64,000 nucleotides of DNA from assembly GCA_030068145.1 (NCBI GenBank), contig JAPJBO010000282.1:62001-126000 (forward strand). The letters are read 5' to 3'. The notes beneath the pieces are model-generated. The model was not told the origin of the DNA. It saw only the letters and a program-made list of their open reading frames with translations, and ran no database searches. A program made the translations under genes and the position numbers. Below, in pieces: positions 32,131 through 42,682 of this stretch. The DNA comes from Diplonema papillatum. Lineage: Eukaryota; Euglenozoa; Diplonemea; Diplonemida; Diplonemidae. Numbering within the stretch: position 1 is the stretch's first letter; every line of letters starts with the position of its first letter.

Positions 32131-33780
32131 ATATATATATATATATATTGGTGTGATCCATATGCCCGGTGCAAACCCGGCACAAACTCGGCACAAACCC
32201 GGAAAAACTCAAGGGGGGTCCAATTTTTTATTTTGCACCACCCTTCAGGTTATGGCAGGTGATCCCTGCAATCAAGCTAAACCGACTACACCAGGGTCCT
32301 GTCGAGTAAAAACCAACACCAATAAATATGTAAGGCGGCACCGAAAGTGTAGGTCCACCGCAGAAGGTACCCGGAGCGCTTTGCCATTGCAGCGCTGAAT
32401 ACACCTGACAGACAGGAACCACTATTTTCCAAAGCCTCCAGAGGGCAAGCCCGGTTGTGCTTGACAACGGACTACAACCGACCACCAGCCAGCAATTGCC
32501 TCCGATACTACGGGAACCGAGGAGCCTAGTACAAGCAGATTAGCCCCCTGCCCTCGCTGTTTCCAAATGAAGCATCATTTCCAAATTCATGTGTCATGCT
32601 GGCTCTTGCCGGATGCTAGCGAGCGAGCTTCGTTACTTCACCACCGCGCCGTAGCCTCCCTTGTGCCCTGGGTTCCATGATTGGCTGTTCTCGGCCGGTA
32701 TGCCCGAGTCGGTGTTTCCTCGTCTTACACTTCTTCTTCGATTGTTTAACCCCAACGTCCGGGTCTGCCACTGGTGCAGCCCCGTTTCTCCGCTCCTCTG
32801 TCTCTTCTGCGTCACCTCATGTTTCTATCCGGGCCTGCCTGCGCTTCCACTCCGCTGGGTATTGTTCCTGGGGGTGAATCTTCCATTTCGGGTCGCCGTT
32901 TTCGAGCGACCTGCCTGAGGTACGGCACGCTCTTTCGCTAGCCATCTTGCCTGCTCGTAGAACGGCCTCGAATGCCTGCATTTGCGGCATTCATCGTCTG
33001 CATCGATGTTCTGCATCCGTGGTACGTGCTTACTTTTCAGTCGACAACTGCTGCTCCCGACACATTGAGCTAATGCTGACTCCACTGCAGAACGAGTGGT
33101 GACCTGTCTCTGCTAATTGCGTGACGCTTGTTTGCACGCAGTTGCGCGTCCACGAACGCCACGCACCCATGCTCGGTAGCCATTCCTCCCAGCTGCCGGG
33201 GTTGTTGGTACCCGCATTTTGGAGTGCAGCGAAACCCCTGCAGAGCTCAAACAGCGGCTTGGTCAGCCACCGTTTGAAAGGATGCGGAACCAAAGGTAGC
33301 AGTCTGCTCAGGCCATCTTAAGCCATCCGACAGCACCTTCTAGGCGAGGGAAAACCGGTTGTACTTGATGGGCTGGGAACCGCCCGTCCGAACCGCTTGT
33401 TGCCGACTTCTGTTCCGATGGCACAGCCGAGCGGGTTGAGTGTGGGAACTTCTGTCCCTCGTTCTGATCCGATGGAGATGCTTGCTTCTCTTTCTGTTTT
33501 CCAAGCTACGGAAGGGGCCTCAAACCGACAAGATACCGAAGCCCGTAGGCTGAACATGACAGAAGGGCGAGGGACCGCAAAGAGCGGGACAAACCCCCAC
33601 GAGCACCAGACGATCATGAAACGTGGCAAAATCCACCGCGAAGCCTGAAATCTCCGCGACCAAGGGTGCTAGCGGGTGCTGGGGAGACAAAAATAAAAAA
33701 CCGGACCCCCCCCCCCGGTACAAACCCGGCACAAACCCGGAAAAACTCCAGGGTGGATCACACCATATATATATATACAT
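32131..33780. mobile_element. Possible 1.65-kb inverted-repeat element
   Basis: Both edges carry TA runs and a perfect inverted 12-mer, TGGTGTGATCCA at 32149-32160 and TGGATCACACCA at 33754-33765. Just inside each edge, the 20-mer GCACAAACCCGGAAAAACTC occurs in direct orientation (32191-32210 and 33729-33748). The interior has no recognisable transposase. It may be a non-autonomous element or two related short elements that flank unrelated sequence. Confidence 0.45.
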
Positions 33781-34087
33781 AGTCACCAGGTAGAGGATAC
33801 GGAACGTTTAGTTTTGGATTCTTCGCTCTTCTCGAAAAGAGTGCTTTGGAAAATGCTTGATGCTCAAGACAAATGCGCGCGGTGGTTGGGGGGGGTCCTG
33901 TTTCGGGAATTCGTGAACAGCGCAAACTCGAGAGGCGGCTACCCGGCTAACCAACTATACTTGCCTGCTTTGTTGGAGGATGTCCCAGGTTTTACCCGGT
34001 TCAACATCAAAACCAATTACGGTAGAAAGCAGCCTCTGCTGCCATGTTTTATGCTAACATGACTCTTCTTCGAAGAAAAGTGAGAAA

Positions 34088-34290
34088 GGAACATTTCCGG
34101 AGTTGGGGCTTGCACTGATAAACGAAGCAACGGACGATCAGCATCAACTGACCAAAGGTAATGAAAATGATAAGGCAAAAGTTTCTTGTTCTTCGCGTGT
34201 ACAGGGTATAAACCTCTCTGCGGGGTATTAGCACTTTTTCGTTGGCTTCGTTTTCTCTTTCATGTGCAACCGTTGTTCCGGAAATGTTCC
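34088..34290. mobile_element. Family A MITE-like element, best copy
   Basis: The element has perfect 14-base inverted ends, GGAACATTTCCGGA and TCCGGAAATGTTCC, extended as imperfect inverted repeats to about 38 bases (GGCTTGCACTGATAAA against TTTCATGTGCAACC). It is 203 bp. Relatives are at 4517, 23937 (deleted), 35068 (partial) and 45936. It has no coding capacity. Confidence 0.8.
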
Positions 34291-34847
34291 CGTCAGTACA
34301 GATGTACTATTAAAAAAAGAAAGAAACGATACCCCTCGGTTCTTCTTGTTTCTTGCACTGCAACTTCGTTCTCTGTCTCGGGGTTCGTCTCTACCAATCC
34401 AAAGGTGGGCGGGGAACAAAAAACGCTGGCATTTTGTTGGACCGTCTACACCCAAGAAAACACCAGTGCGTTGGACTACGGTCGAGATACGGCGCATTTC
34501 CTCTGCTCGCCTGTTCGTGCGTACGATTCCTGCTACCTCAAGTAAGCATTTCCCAGCACGGCGGACTCCCCCACCACATGGGGAATTGTTTGTGCGGTCG
34601 GAGTTTTGTTACTCTTGCTTTTTTGCATTCACGATGCATGCGGGAGTGGCACACCATTCATTCGCATCCGCAATGCGGGAGTATTACACCCCGCAATGCG
34701 GGAGCGGCATTTTCGCATTTTGGTGCATAACACAATGCGTGTGTTGATTCTGTTTCACCGCCGCACTTTTTCACTCCTGCATTCACTCGCCCAACCGGTG
34801 GGGGGGGCCCGCCGTATAATCGAAGCCGAAGAATGGCAAGGAAGAGT

Positions 34848-35047
34848 GGCTACAGAACACCTGTGCGAAGAGTGGCTATAGAACACGCCTGTGCGAAGAG
34901 TGGCTATAGAACACGTCTGGACACGCCTGTGCGAAGAGAGGTTATAGAACACGCCTGGACATGCCTGTGCTAAGAGTGGCTGCCTGGAAACGCCTGTGCG
35001 AAGAGTGGCGATAGAACACGCCTGGACACGCCTGGCTAACACGCCTG
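34848..35047. repeat. Minisatellite, unit about 33 bases with length variants
   Basis: Repeated blocks of ACGCCTGTGCGAAGAGTGGC, TATAGAACACG and CCTGGACACG, six to seven copies, some lacking a block. Confidence 0.85.
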
Positions 35048-35320
35048 TGCGTAGTACCAGGAGGATAGGGACGCATTTCCGGAAATAAGGCTTGCATCGA
35101 TAAACGAAGCAACGAGGCGATCATGACGGTGAAATCGAGAAGGACATACGAAACGTGTTCCTTCCGTGCGTACAAGATTTGCCCAAAAGGTTTTCTGGGT
35201 CGGTACTTTTTTTTTCCCCCCGTTGCAATCGTTTCGCGCAGCTGTTATTCCCGGAGCTGGCCCTCTTCGGTGTAAAAGCCCACCCAAATTTGCCACGCCC
35301 GCCCGCAGTTCCTCGCACTT

Positions 35321-35438
35321 ATCTACGAGCAGAAGCTCTACTTTCAATCCGTTCATTTCTCACACCACCACTCTCCGCAATCTACGAGCAGACGCTCTAC
35401 TTTCAATCCGTTCATTTCTCACACCACCACTCTCCGCA
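35321..35438 (+). repeat. 59-bp direct duplication
   Basis: Two adjacent copies of a 59-base unit beginning ATCTACGAGCAGAAGCTCTA (second copy GACGCTCTA), 35321-35379 and 35380-35438, almost identical and so recent. Confidence 0.95.
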
Positions 35439-35610
35439 AGAGTTGCCTACTCAAGGCCGGAAGGGGAAACCTTAGTTCCATGTTTAGGCAGAATGGGAGA
35501 GAACTGCAGTTAATGTTTATGCAGAACATGTGTAATGCTGGGACTCAAGTCTTGAAGACCAACGGGGGCGGCAGGTTTCTTTCACCAAAACGCAGACTCA
35601 CGTGCAGTTG

Positions 35611-38434
35611 CTAAGACCCTTCCTCAGCGCCGTCTTCGAGGAGCTGATCTTGGCGTGCGGGGTGCTCCTTCATGAGAAGCTGGATCCTGTTGTCGGTGCC
35701 GAGGAGGGCGCAGCCGGCGCAGGAGTTGTGGTCGCAGTAGTTCGACGACGAGAAGAGCGTGATCACCTTGCCTCCCTTCGAGATGTTGACGCCGAACGAG
35801 AAGAACTGGTGCGCCCGGATGAGAAAGTCGAAGCCGTTCGTTTCTAAGAAGTCCTGTGTGGCGAAAATTCCGATGCCTGCTCTGATTACGAACTTGTCAC
35901 TAGCTCACAGCAACAGTTGCGACCGACAAAGGTTGCGCCACGACGAAAGCGCGGCAAAAGTGACCCTTCTGGAGTCACGTAGCGAAAAGCTGGCATAGTG
36001 TGTACTCATTTGCTTGCAAATGACTCCCCACTAACGCAGCAAGAAGACGCGAAGTGGAGAAGAAATGCGAAAACGGGGTCTTGCCTGGAGGCTTTTCACG
36101 ATATTCTGCAGATTTTCGTTCTCCTCTCTTCTTACTCCTCTCGTCTTAACGGTAACGTGGTTAAGTGCGCAATTACTGTCAGTCGAAGCTGGTGAACCGC
36201 GTAGCTGCCAAATGCGGCATGGAAACGCTGCAGCCCATGAGATCAGAGAAGGCCGCCCATACCTCAATCGCTTTTTGGCCGAAGACGCAGCTGCACCCGC
36301 GTTCCCTGTTCGGTCTGAAGGTGTCGATGTCTTTGCCCGGGTCTGCCCAGAGCAGGTCGGTGGCTGCCTGCTGATACGGATCGTCCGTGTCGCCACACTG
36401 TTTTGGGTTGGTTTCGTGTACGTTTTCCGACAATCGCTCGCAGGCAGTTTGCCCGTGTCGGACTTCATAGAACTGGGTTGCCCAGAGAGTGTGCCCAATC
36501 TTTCGTATGGGCGTACAGATCAGTTGCTTGTTCGCGGCGTTCTGGTGCGTGCTTTTTCGTCGTCGGTGGCTTTCGAAGAATCGAGGGAACTCGAAGACGA
36601 TATTGAGCCGGTCCACCCCCGGCTGATGGACAGCAGCAGGCAGTTCGATGCACTTCCAGGAAAATGGGGTGGAGCTCAGACGTCTATACTTGTCAACGAA
36701 CACAGTGGACAAGCTGGTGCCAGCACCCGCTGTAACTCCAGCACCCAACAGCTGGAGCAACAACCTGTGACGATAGACTGCACAAGCCGCTACAGACTAC
36801 CTCTTTGCACGCGTCGTCGTCATGCTCCAGTCGCTTCTTGCCCCGCGTACTGTTTGTCTCCGGTGCGCGCTTCACGTCCGATGTGCAGTTTGACGACGAG
36901 CTCGTGGAATCACCAGATGATTCGGCACTCTTCCTTCTCTCCTTCGCGGGTTGCCCCCGCGGCCGAGATCTCGACTCGGCTAGCAGCAGTATATGTCGTC
37001 CTAAACCGTGAACAAGTCAGGGAGAAGAACGGAGCAGTCTTTACAAACAAACGAGTGACTTAAGGTGGCGCCAATCCGAGCACACACAGCAGCAACGACA
37101 TTGTTAACAAAAGACTATACCACGCTCCACGGACGCGGGATCTTCCTGAGAACGTCACGAATTCGCATCTGCACGCCCGAGTCAGCCTTCGGGACGCGCG
37201 GCACGCCACCGTGGCAGCAGAAGATTTTGTTCTCGATGACCGCGCACAAGGGCAGCATGTCGAAGAGGTCGTTCGCCCGAGCCCACAGCTCCTTGCCGGA
37301 CTCCGAGCCGAAGAGCTTGATGCAGTGGTTGTAAAAAGACTCGGACATCGACGCGTTCTGACGCCTGTCTTCGTGGTTGCCACGCAGGAGGAATATCTTG
37401 TCGGGCGCCTGGATCTTGAGCGAGCACAAGTAGGCCAGGCATTCGACGTCGTACGCACCACGGTCGACGTAGTCGCCAAGGAAGAGGAAGTTGTGGGAGC
37501 AGTATCGGATGTGCTTGAAGGGGATCAAGTTGCTCATGAAGTAGGACAGGTCGCCGAAGTTGCCGTGGATGTCTCCGAACACGTAGCACGGACCGCGCAC
37601 GTCAATGAGAGGCGGCTCGCTGGCGAATAGGCGCTTCGCTTGTTCCATGACGGAGATGATGTACTGGAACAGAGCGGGCTTCGTCTTCGCGTCGTGGGTG
37701 AACTCGCGCGTTTCGGAGTCGTAAATGCCGCTGAGATGCTGCACGAGACTGAGTGCCTCGTGTTCCTTCTCGGCCACGAACGACTCCTGGTTACCGAGCG
37801 CGGGCCCTGCAGACGACGTCAGCAGGTTTGAATACGCGGTCGAGCTCGCAAGCTCCGCCAGCGAGAACGGCTGCGGCACAGCGAACTTGTCGATGGTCAG
37901 AATCGTCCGCGAGAGCTTGTACCGGCGCAGCGGCACCGCGAAGAGCTGCACGGTGCGCAGCCCGAGCATCGGCGATCTTTTCACGACCGCGATCTTCGTC
38001 GCCAAGACGGCCGGGCAGTACACGATGAGCCGCTCCGAGTCCGTCGCGTCGGCGACTGACATGATGGGGCTGACCCACACCTTCTTGTCCTCATCGTCCT
38101 TGGTCAGCAGGAGCTCGACGACGATGTGCTTCATGTCGGCCGGCCCCTTCCCTGCGTCCTCATGAGCGGCGTGCACTACCACAAGCGACACGGCAATAGG
38201 GACCTTCGATATCCTGGAGGTCCACCTCGGCTCCAGGTCGTCTTCTTGCGACCAGTAGGCGACGCTCCGGTCCGTGTTCAACGCGTTCATCGGCATGTGG
38301 CCGGTGGCGTACGAGCTGCTCTTCGCGGGGCCGGGCGGGAACACTTCTTCGAGCCCCGGCGCGCAATCGCTGAGCGATGGCAGCGCATTTTCTTCGTCGT
38401 CGTCGGCGAAGTCGGCGTACGGGTCGTGACTCAT
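35611..38434 (-). CDS. PPP-family serine/threonine protein phosphatase with long N-terminal extension
   Basis: Three exons, all phase 0: 38434-37121, 36397-36263 and 35853-35611, giving 563 residues. Metal-dependent phosphatase. The motifs appear in order: GDIHGN (Asp288, His290), GDYVDRG (Asp321), RGNHED (near 355), CCHGG (near 425), then exon 2 DLLWADPG and RGCSCVFG, exon 3 RAHQ and SSNYC. All metal and phosphate ligands of PP1/PP2A enzymes are present. The first 230 residues, starting MSHDPYADFADDDEENALPS, belong to no domain I know; they may regulate or target the enzyme. SSSNYC replaces the common SAPNYC. The start at 38434 is preferred over an earlier in-frame ATG because the extra residues are low-complexity UTR-like sequence. 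TTTTCTTTCAG at 38589-38599 (minus strand) is a good candidate spliced-leader acceptor, giving a 5' UTR of about 155 bases (inference). Confidence 0.95.
35995..36027. repeat. Family L palindromic repeat in phosphatase intron 2
   Basis: GTGTACTCATTTGCTTGCAA followed by ATGACTCCCC is the reverse complement of a near-identical stretch at 60532-60563. Its centre (TCATTTGCTTGCAAATGA) is a near-perfect palindrome. Confidence 0.65.
36604..36678. mobile_element. Family C element inside phosphatase intron 1
   Basis: A short (75-bp) but complete-looking copy. The ends GAGCCGGTCCACCCC and GGGGTGGAGCTC are inverted, and the interior GGCAGTTCGATGCACTTCCA is shared with 7160 and 47830. It lies within the intron 37120-36398. 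Confidence 0.7.
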
Positions 38435-38889
38435 GCCTCCGGTTTGCGCCCCTTTTCCCCCAGCCCGGGACTGTTGGTATGATCGTATTTTTAGAGCTCG
38501 ATTCGAAGGGTGCACGGGATGATATGTTTCGGACACAGCTCTGCGTGTGCCTGTTCGTATCTCGTAATGTTTCCTGCAGCTCGCCGTACTGAAAGAAAAC
38601 GCCGGTTTTGGGTGGGTGTGTGGGTGCATGTCTGTGTGTAGTGTGTGGTGGCTCACCACGGCTGCTGCTGGAGCTACACGTAGGTGGTCATCGCATTGGC
38701 GGTCTTTGTGTAGGCGTCAGGTAGAAAAGGAATGAATGGCGGCTGCTCGGAGACGTGCAGCAGCAAACGTCTGGGCAAGCTCGTCGGTCGGCAATCAGGC
38801 GAGGGGGACACCCTTTCTCTGAAGGCCGCGGCCGCGGCTGTTGAAAGGGCAACTTAATCGAAAGGCGCTCGGGCGCACTCTTGGGAACA

Positions 38890-39140
38890 ACGGCCCGCCG
38901 GGCGCCTGGGAGTCCGGTGCAGGCGTGGTGGACGCGCATGAGCGAGTCGAACTCGCCGACGGTCGGATTTGCCCGGTTTTCGAGGAGGAAGTCGGCGGTC
39001 GCCGCGTCCCTCGCGGTGCAGCAGACGCGAGCGCCGGCAGCATGCCGCTGTTCGGCGCGACGCTTCAACCGCTTCAGCGCCTCGGGGACCGCCTGCGACG
39101 ACAAGACCACCTCGTTCATGATCGCGTTCGCGGCAACCCC
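38890..39140 (-). pseudogene. Broken partial copy of the neighbouring PPR gene
   Basis: About 250 bases closely match the PPR gene at roughly 39570-39830, covering the part from MNEVILSSQAVPEAL to CTGLPGARR. Small deletions (for example within the stretch for CCTARDAATADF and the preceding helix) shift the frame, and there is no start, no upstream repeats and no end. It lies immediately 3' of the intact gene, between it and the phosphatase. Confidence 0.9.
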
Positions 39141-39170
39141 GGAAACTTCGGAGTGGACCAGCTACTAGCT

Positions 39171-39236
39171 GATCCGATGGGTCTTTCGCCCATCGGATCA
39201 TTGACGCGCAATTCGCCCGAGCGAATTGCGCGTCAA
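39171..39236. other. Two adjacent perfect hairpins
   Basis: Hairpin 1: GATCCGATGGG (39171-39181) pairs with CCCATCGGATC (39189-39199) around a 7-base loop. Hairpin 2: TTGACGCGCAATTCGC (39201-39216) pairs with GCGAATTGCGCGTCAA (39221-39236) around CCGA. Both arms are mismatch-free. They sit between the PPR stop codon (39259) and the broken copy, so they could form in the PPR 3' UTR. Confidence 0.9.
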
Positions 39237-39258
39237 CACTCCGCGGCTTCGGGGGGTT

Positions 39259-40374
39259 TCAGGTTTCGGGGTGCCGCCGGGAGGTCGCTTGTTCGTGGAG
39301 CCGCAGCGTCGTTTCGGAGGGCGGGATGTTGACGCCCTTCGACCACGCGAGGAGCTCGTCGGCTTTTTCGGCGTCGCCCGCGGCCGCGTAGACCTGCATC
39401 ATGCTGCCGACCGCTGCCTTCGACTTGACCAAGCCCCGGGCCGCCATGGCGCGGAAGTACTCCTCGGCGAGGTCCGTGCGGCCGGCAGACGCGCACGCGA
39501 CGAGCAGGATGCAGTACGTGCTCGTCTCCGGCCGCACGCCGGCGGCTTCCATCCGGGTCAGCACCCGCCGGGCGCCCGGGAGTCCGGTGCAGGCGTCGTG
39601 GACGCGCATCAGCGAGTCGAACTCGCTGACGGTCGGATTTGCCCGGTTTTCGAGGAGGAAGTCGGCGGTCGCCGCGTCCCTCGCGGTGCAGCAGACGCGG
39701 AGGAGCGCCGGCAGCGTGCCACTGTTGGGCGCGACGCCCAGCGCGCCGAACCGCTTCAGCGCCGCCAGCGCCTCGGGGACCGCCTGCGACGACAAGATCA
39801 CCTCGTTCATGATCTGCGCGCTCGCGGCGACGCCGGCTCGGAGCATCACGGCAACGGTCTCCCTGGCCAAGTCCCGCTGGTCGTCTTTCCTCAGCTGCCG
39901 GATCAACAGCGCGTACGCCTGCGTGTCAGGTTGGATCTGCGCCGCAAGCATTTCGTCGAAGACACGACGAAAGTGCACGAAGTCGCCCTTCGTAGTCCTC
40001 CCGGCCTCACACAGGCCTTTGAGGACGTCCTTGTACGTTTCTGCTCCAGGCTGGACTCCCATTGTCTTCAGCAGCGCGAGGCCGTCTATGACCTGCCGAG
40101 CGTGCCCGTATTTGCCGTACAAACTGATGGCATACTTAACGGTCTCGGGGCCGACGCCCTTCTTGGCGGTCCTCAACTGCTTGAGGTCGACCGTGAGCGA
40201 CCGCTCCTTCTGCCTCCACAACCGGTGGTCCGTGGTCCACTTCCCCTTCCCGGCGGGCTGGGGGCTGTGCCTGTACGCGAGCCAAGCTTTGCAGGCCGAG
40301 TCGCCGTGCAGGGAGTGCCACCATGCTTTCGCTGCCTGCTTGGCCCCATTTTCCATCCCTGCGTTTGAGGACAT
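39259..40374 (-). CDS. Pentatricopeptide repeat (PPR) protein
   Basis: Single exon, 371 residues. PPR proteins are helical-repeat RNA-binding proteins, usually of mitochondria or plastids. At least six 35-residue helix-turn-helix units are visible, for example TVKYAISLYGKYGHARQVID, ETYKDVLKGLCEAGRTT, QAYALLIRQLRKDDQRDLAR, STYCILLVACASAGRTDLAE and AAVGSMMQVYAAAGDAEKAD, with linker motifs like LLKTMGVQPG and MEAAGVRPE. The first 60 residues (WWHSLHGDSACKAWLAYRHS) do not form a repeat. The N-terminus is not strongly presequence-like, but mitochondrial targeting is expected from the family. The ATG at 40374 is the first in frame. Two hairpins and a broken duplicate follow downstream. Confidence 0.9.
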   Translation of the reverse strand: MSSNAGMENGAKQAAKAWWHSLHGDSACKAWLAYRHSPQPAGKGKWTTDHRLWRQKERSLTVDLKQLRTAKKGVGPETVKYAISLYGKYGHARQVIDGLALLKTMGVQPGAETYKDVLKGLCEAGRTTKGDFVHFRRVFDEMLAAQIQPDTQAYALLIRQLRKDDQRDLARETVAVMLRAGVAASAQIMNEVILSSQAVPEALAALKRFGALGVAPNSGTLPALLRVCCTARDAATADFLLENRANPTVSEFDSLMRVHDACTGLPGARRVLTRMEAAGVRPETSTYCILLVACASAGRTDLAEEYFRAMAARGLVKSKAAVGSMMQVYAAAGDAEKADELLAWSKGVNIPPSETTLRLHEQATSRRHPET

Positions 40375-42114
40375 GATGCGAGCGCTTCAAAGCGGGACGG
40401 TGGGTTAAACGTGCCGCGGACGAGGTGAAGTCGCGCCCACGCAGCTGTGAGCTAGACAGGGGTTGCGAACCAGGGGCGTTACCCGTATCGTAGTTCCGTG
40501 ATGAATGTCTGAAGCCCCACCATCCGTGGCTGGCCTTTTGGATGAGACGGCTCAACTTGAAGGAGTTCCCACGTGCACTGAAGGAAGGGGGTTTATTTCC
40601 GTGGACCGTTCAAAAACGATTACCCCACCATTTCTGGTCCCTTCGCCCCCCAACTACTCAACTCCACCCCGAGTCTCCACGGAACCGGAAACCTGAGTGT
40701 AAGGGTGCCGCCTCGATGTTTCGTCAGCTCACGTAGAGGTTGCCGCCTTCGATATAAGTGAAGAACAGAGGGCAGGCAAGCAAAGAAGTGGTGTGATTGA
40801 GAGAGAGAGAGATTGAGAGGCTGGGGCGCAAGGAAGGGTAAGCTAGAGCTGCAATTGGAGGAGACCAGAAATCGGCAGTGGGTAGTGTACCACACAAGGT
40901 CTCGAACTCACTAACGACGAGAAGGCATCCTCCGTTCTTCCTTCGTAGAGCTCCGTGATGCACTTCTCCATTCTCCATATATACGATCATTCGGGCGAGA
41001 GCTACACAGGTTCAGGACGCAAGTGAAACGCCACCTTTTGCGGTGGCGAATTTCTCATTTCCTCCAACACTCCGTGTTCGGTGTCAAAAAAAGAAGGAAT
41101 CTGTGGGGTTTCTCAGGAACGTAATCCCTTCCCCCCCCTGCAACAAAAAAGCAGAACAGCGATCGTTCACAAGGCCGGAGCACGGTTGTTTTCGCAACGT
41201 TCTCGGGTTGCTTTGTACTTTTTGTTTTGATTTGTTTTCCTCTTGAGGTGCCCAGCGGCACAATGAGGCAAGGAAGCTACGACGCCAGTCCTTCTTGGCA
41301 ACTGGACTGAATGGGCCGGCGATCATCTCTAGGTTTATTTCCGCTGGCCTGCGGCCGCGACTAGCCAGGGGCTGGAGGTGTCCGAAGGATCGCCCACACG
41401 GTGTCGGATCATGTTGACAGCGGGGCCGCCCGTGAAGGTCGGCATTCGTTTGGGTTTAAAAGAATCTGTGGCGATAATCTGCATCGCTTGGTCGGCATTC
41501 ACTAGTGAGTGTCCACTGGAATGTACACGGGTTCGGAAGTGGTTGATGTTCAAAGGGATTAACCGTTTACGGACGGGGGGACACAAATGTAAGAAATGTT
41601 GTGTCCTGTTTGGTATATTTCGTTCTCTGCCGGGGCTTGCTCGAAAATCGCTGGCATTAAACTTCCAAAAAAAGCGAGACCCCGAGCTGGATTTCGGATT
41701 CCATCCAGAGCAAAGACACGTCGAAAAGGGTCAATGTTTTGCTGCTGTGAAAAGATGTGATACGAAACCCATTCCAAGGAGCATCAGGTTTCCCAGTTTG
41801 GACTCGGAAAACTTTCGAGCTTTGACCCATCTAGGAATGCTTTCTGCGTGCTGGACAACCTCCCTCCGTCCGTAAAGGGTTAACGGCAAACAGGACGGAC
41901 GCGCTGTCGCTCATGACAGGCTCGTTCGAACCCTCTCCAGGGTTCGTTTCCGTCGGGGGCAAGGCTTCTGACGACCAGTCTACAAACAAAAAAGCAAAAG
42001 AAGCTAAAACCGGCTCGAGGCGACACTGGGGCTCTCCATCCGGTTTTGCTGCAGCTGCGGATGCCGCGGTTCTGGCGCTACAAGAGAGTCCGAGGGAACG
42101 GGGTTTCCAGAAAG

Positions 42115-42259
42115 AAATCCTCGAGGAGTGGCCGTGTGATTATTTCGAAGGAGGGGATACAACTACAAAAGTTCTACGCCCACCACAACCCCCAGATTTG
42201 GCGGGTTTCATGTAGGCTACAGATCAGTACCTCGCAATTGGCAGCCTCCTCAAACATTT
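42115..42259 (+). mobile_element. Family B MITE-like element, short copy
   Basis: The ends AAATCCTCGAGGAGTGGCC and GGCAGCCTCCTCAAACATTT are inverted and match the copies at 13475-14012; the interior is shortened and diverged. It is 145 bp. Confidence 0.65.
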
Positions 42260-42489
42260 CCTACCAAAGCAGGTGCGTATACAGTATTAATAGCAGAATG
42301 TATCGGTCTAGTCCGGGAGCAAGTCAGGAAGAAAGACCGAGCATTTTTTTTTTGCAAACAAGCGACTGACTTCAGATAGCCGCTTGAGCGGCACCGATCC
42401 GAGCGCACACAGCAGCAGTGACGCGTCGGCAGTATTTGCACTTCAAGATAGGGCTGCCGCCATGAGCGCCGCGCGAAGCCGACGTTTCG

Positions 42490-42598
42490 AATGAGTGCAA
42501 ACGCCAGAAGCACGACACGGTACGATCGAAGAGGTGGTCTCCCAGTGGCGAATGCAGGCCATCGCTACAGATATTCTGCGTTCTAACCTCAACTAGCA
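42490..42598 (+). repeat. Family K repeat
   Basis: About 85% alike to the copy in the synthetase-like intron at 3004-3107. The copy here has an extra TATTCTGCG near its end. No gene structure is nearby except the proton channel stop 85 bases on. Confidence 0.65.
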
Positions 42599-42682
42599 CA
42601 GGCTGTCACAGTCTATCAGCTGCGGGGGTGAAACTGGCTCAATTGGCCGCCGGTGCTCGTGCAAAAGATACCCCCCCCCCGG

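Larger units (their letters stand above)
29913..35610. other. Long spacer with several repeat elements
   Basis: No gene is supported in this 5.7 kb between phospholipase C and the phosphatase. It contains a doubled palindrome CGTTCCTGGACCAGGAACG at 31080-31120, family C copy 2 (31778-31934), an inverted-repeat-bounded segment (32131-33780), a family A element (34088-34290), a loose GCAATGCGGGAG array (34630-34710), a minisatellite (34848-35047), a family A relic (35068-35140) and a 59-bp direct duplication (35321-35438). Confidence 0.55.
40375..42682. other. Spacer with families J, B and K
   Basis: No supported gene. A family J repeat lies at 41008-41095 (TTCAGGACGCAAGTGAAACG and TTCTCATTTCCTCCAACACT, repeated at 47283-47375), a family B element at 42115-42259 and a family K repeat at 42490-42598. 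A plus-strand open frame of 165 codons at 41378-41875 has no recognisable domain. Confidence 0.5.

Noticed and set aside
39226-40408. Plus-strand open frames of 380 and 335 codons
   Set aside because: They are antisense to the PPR gene, which shows clear helical repeats on the minus strand.
41378-41875. Plus-strand open frame of 165 codons
   Set aside because: Composition is spacer-like, there is no known motif, and the strand is opposite to the supported genes.
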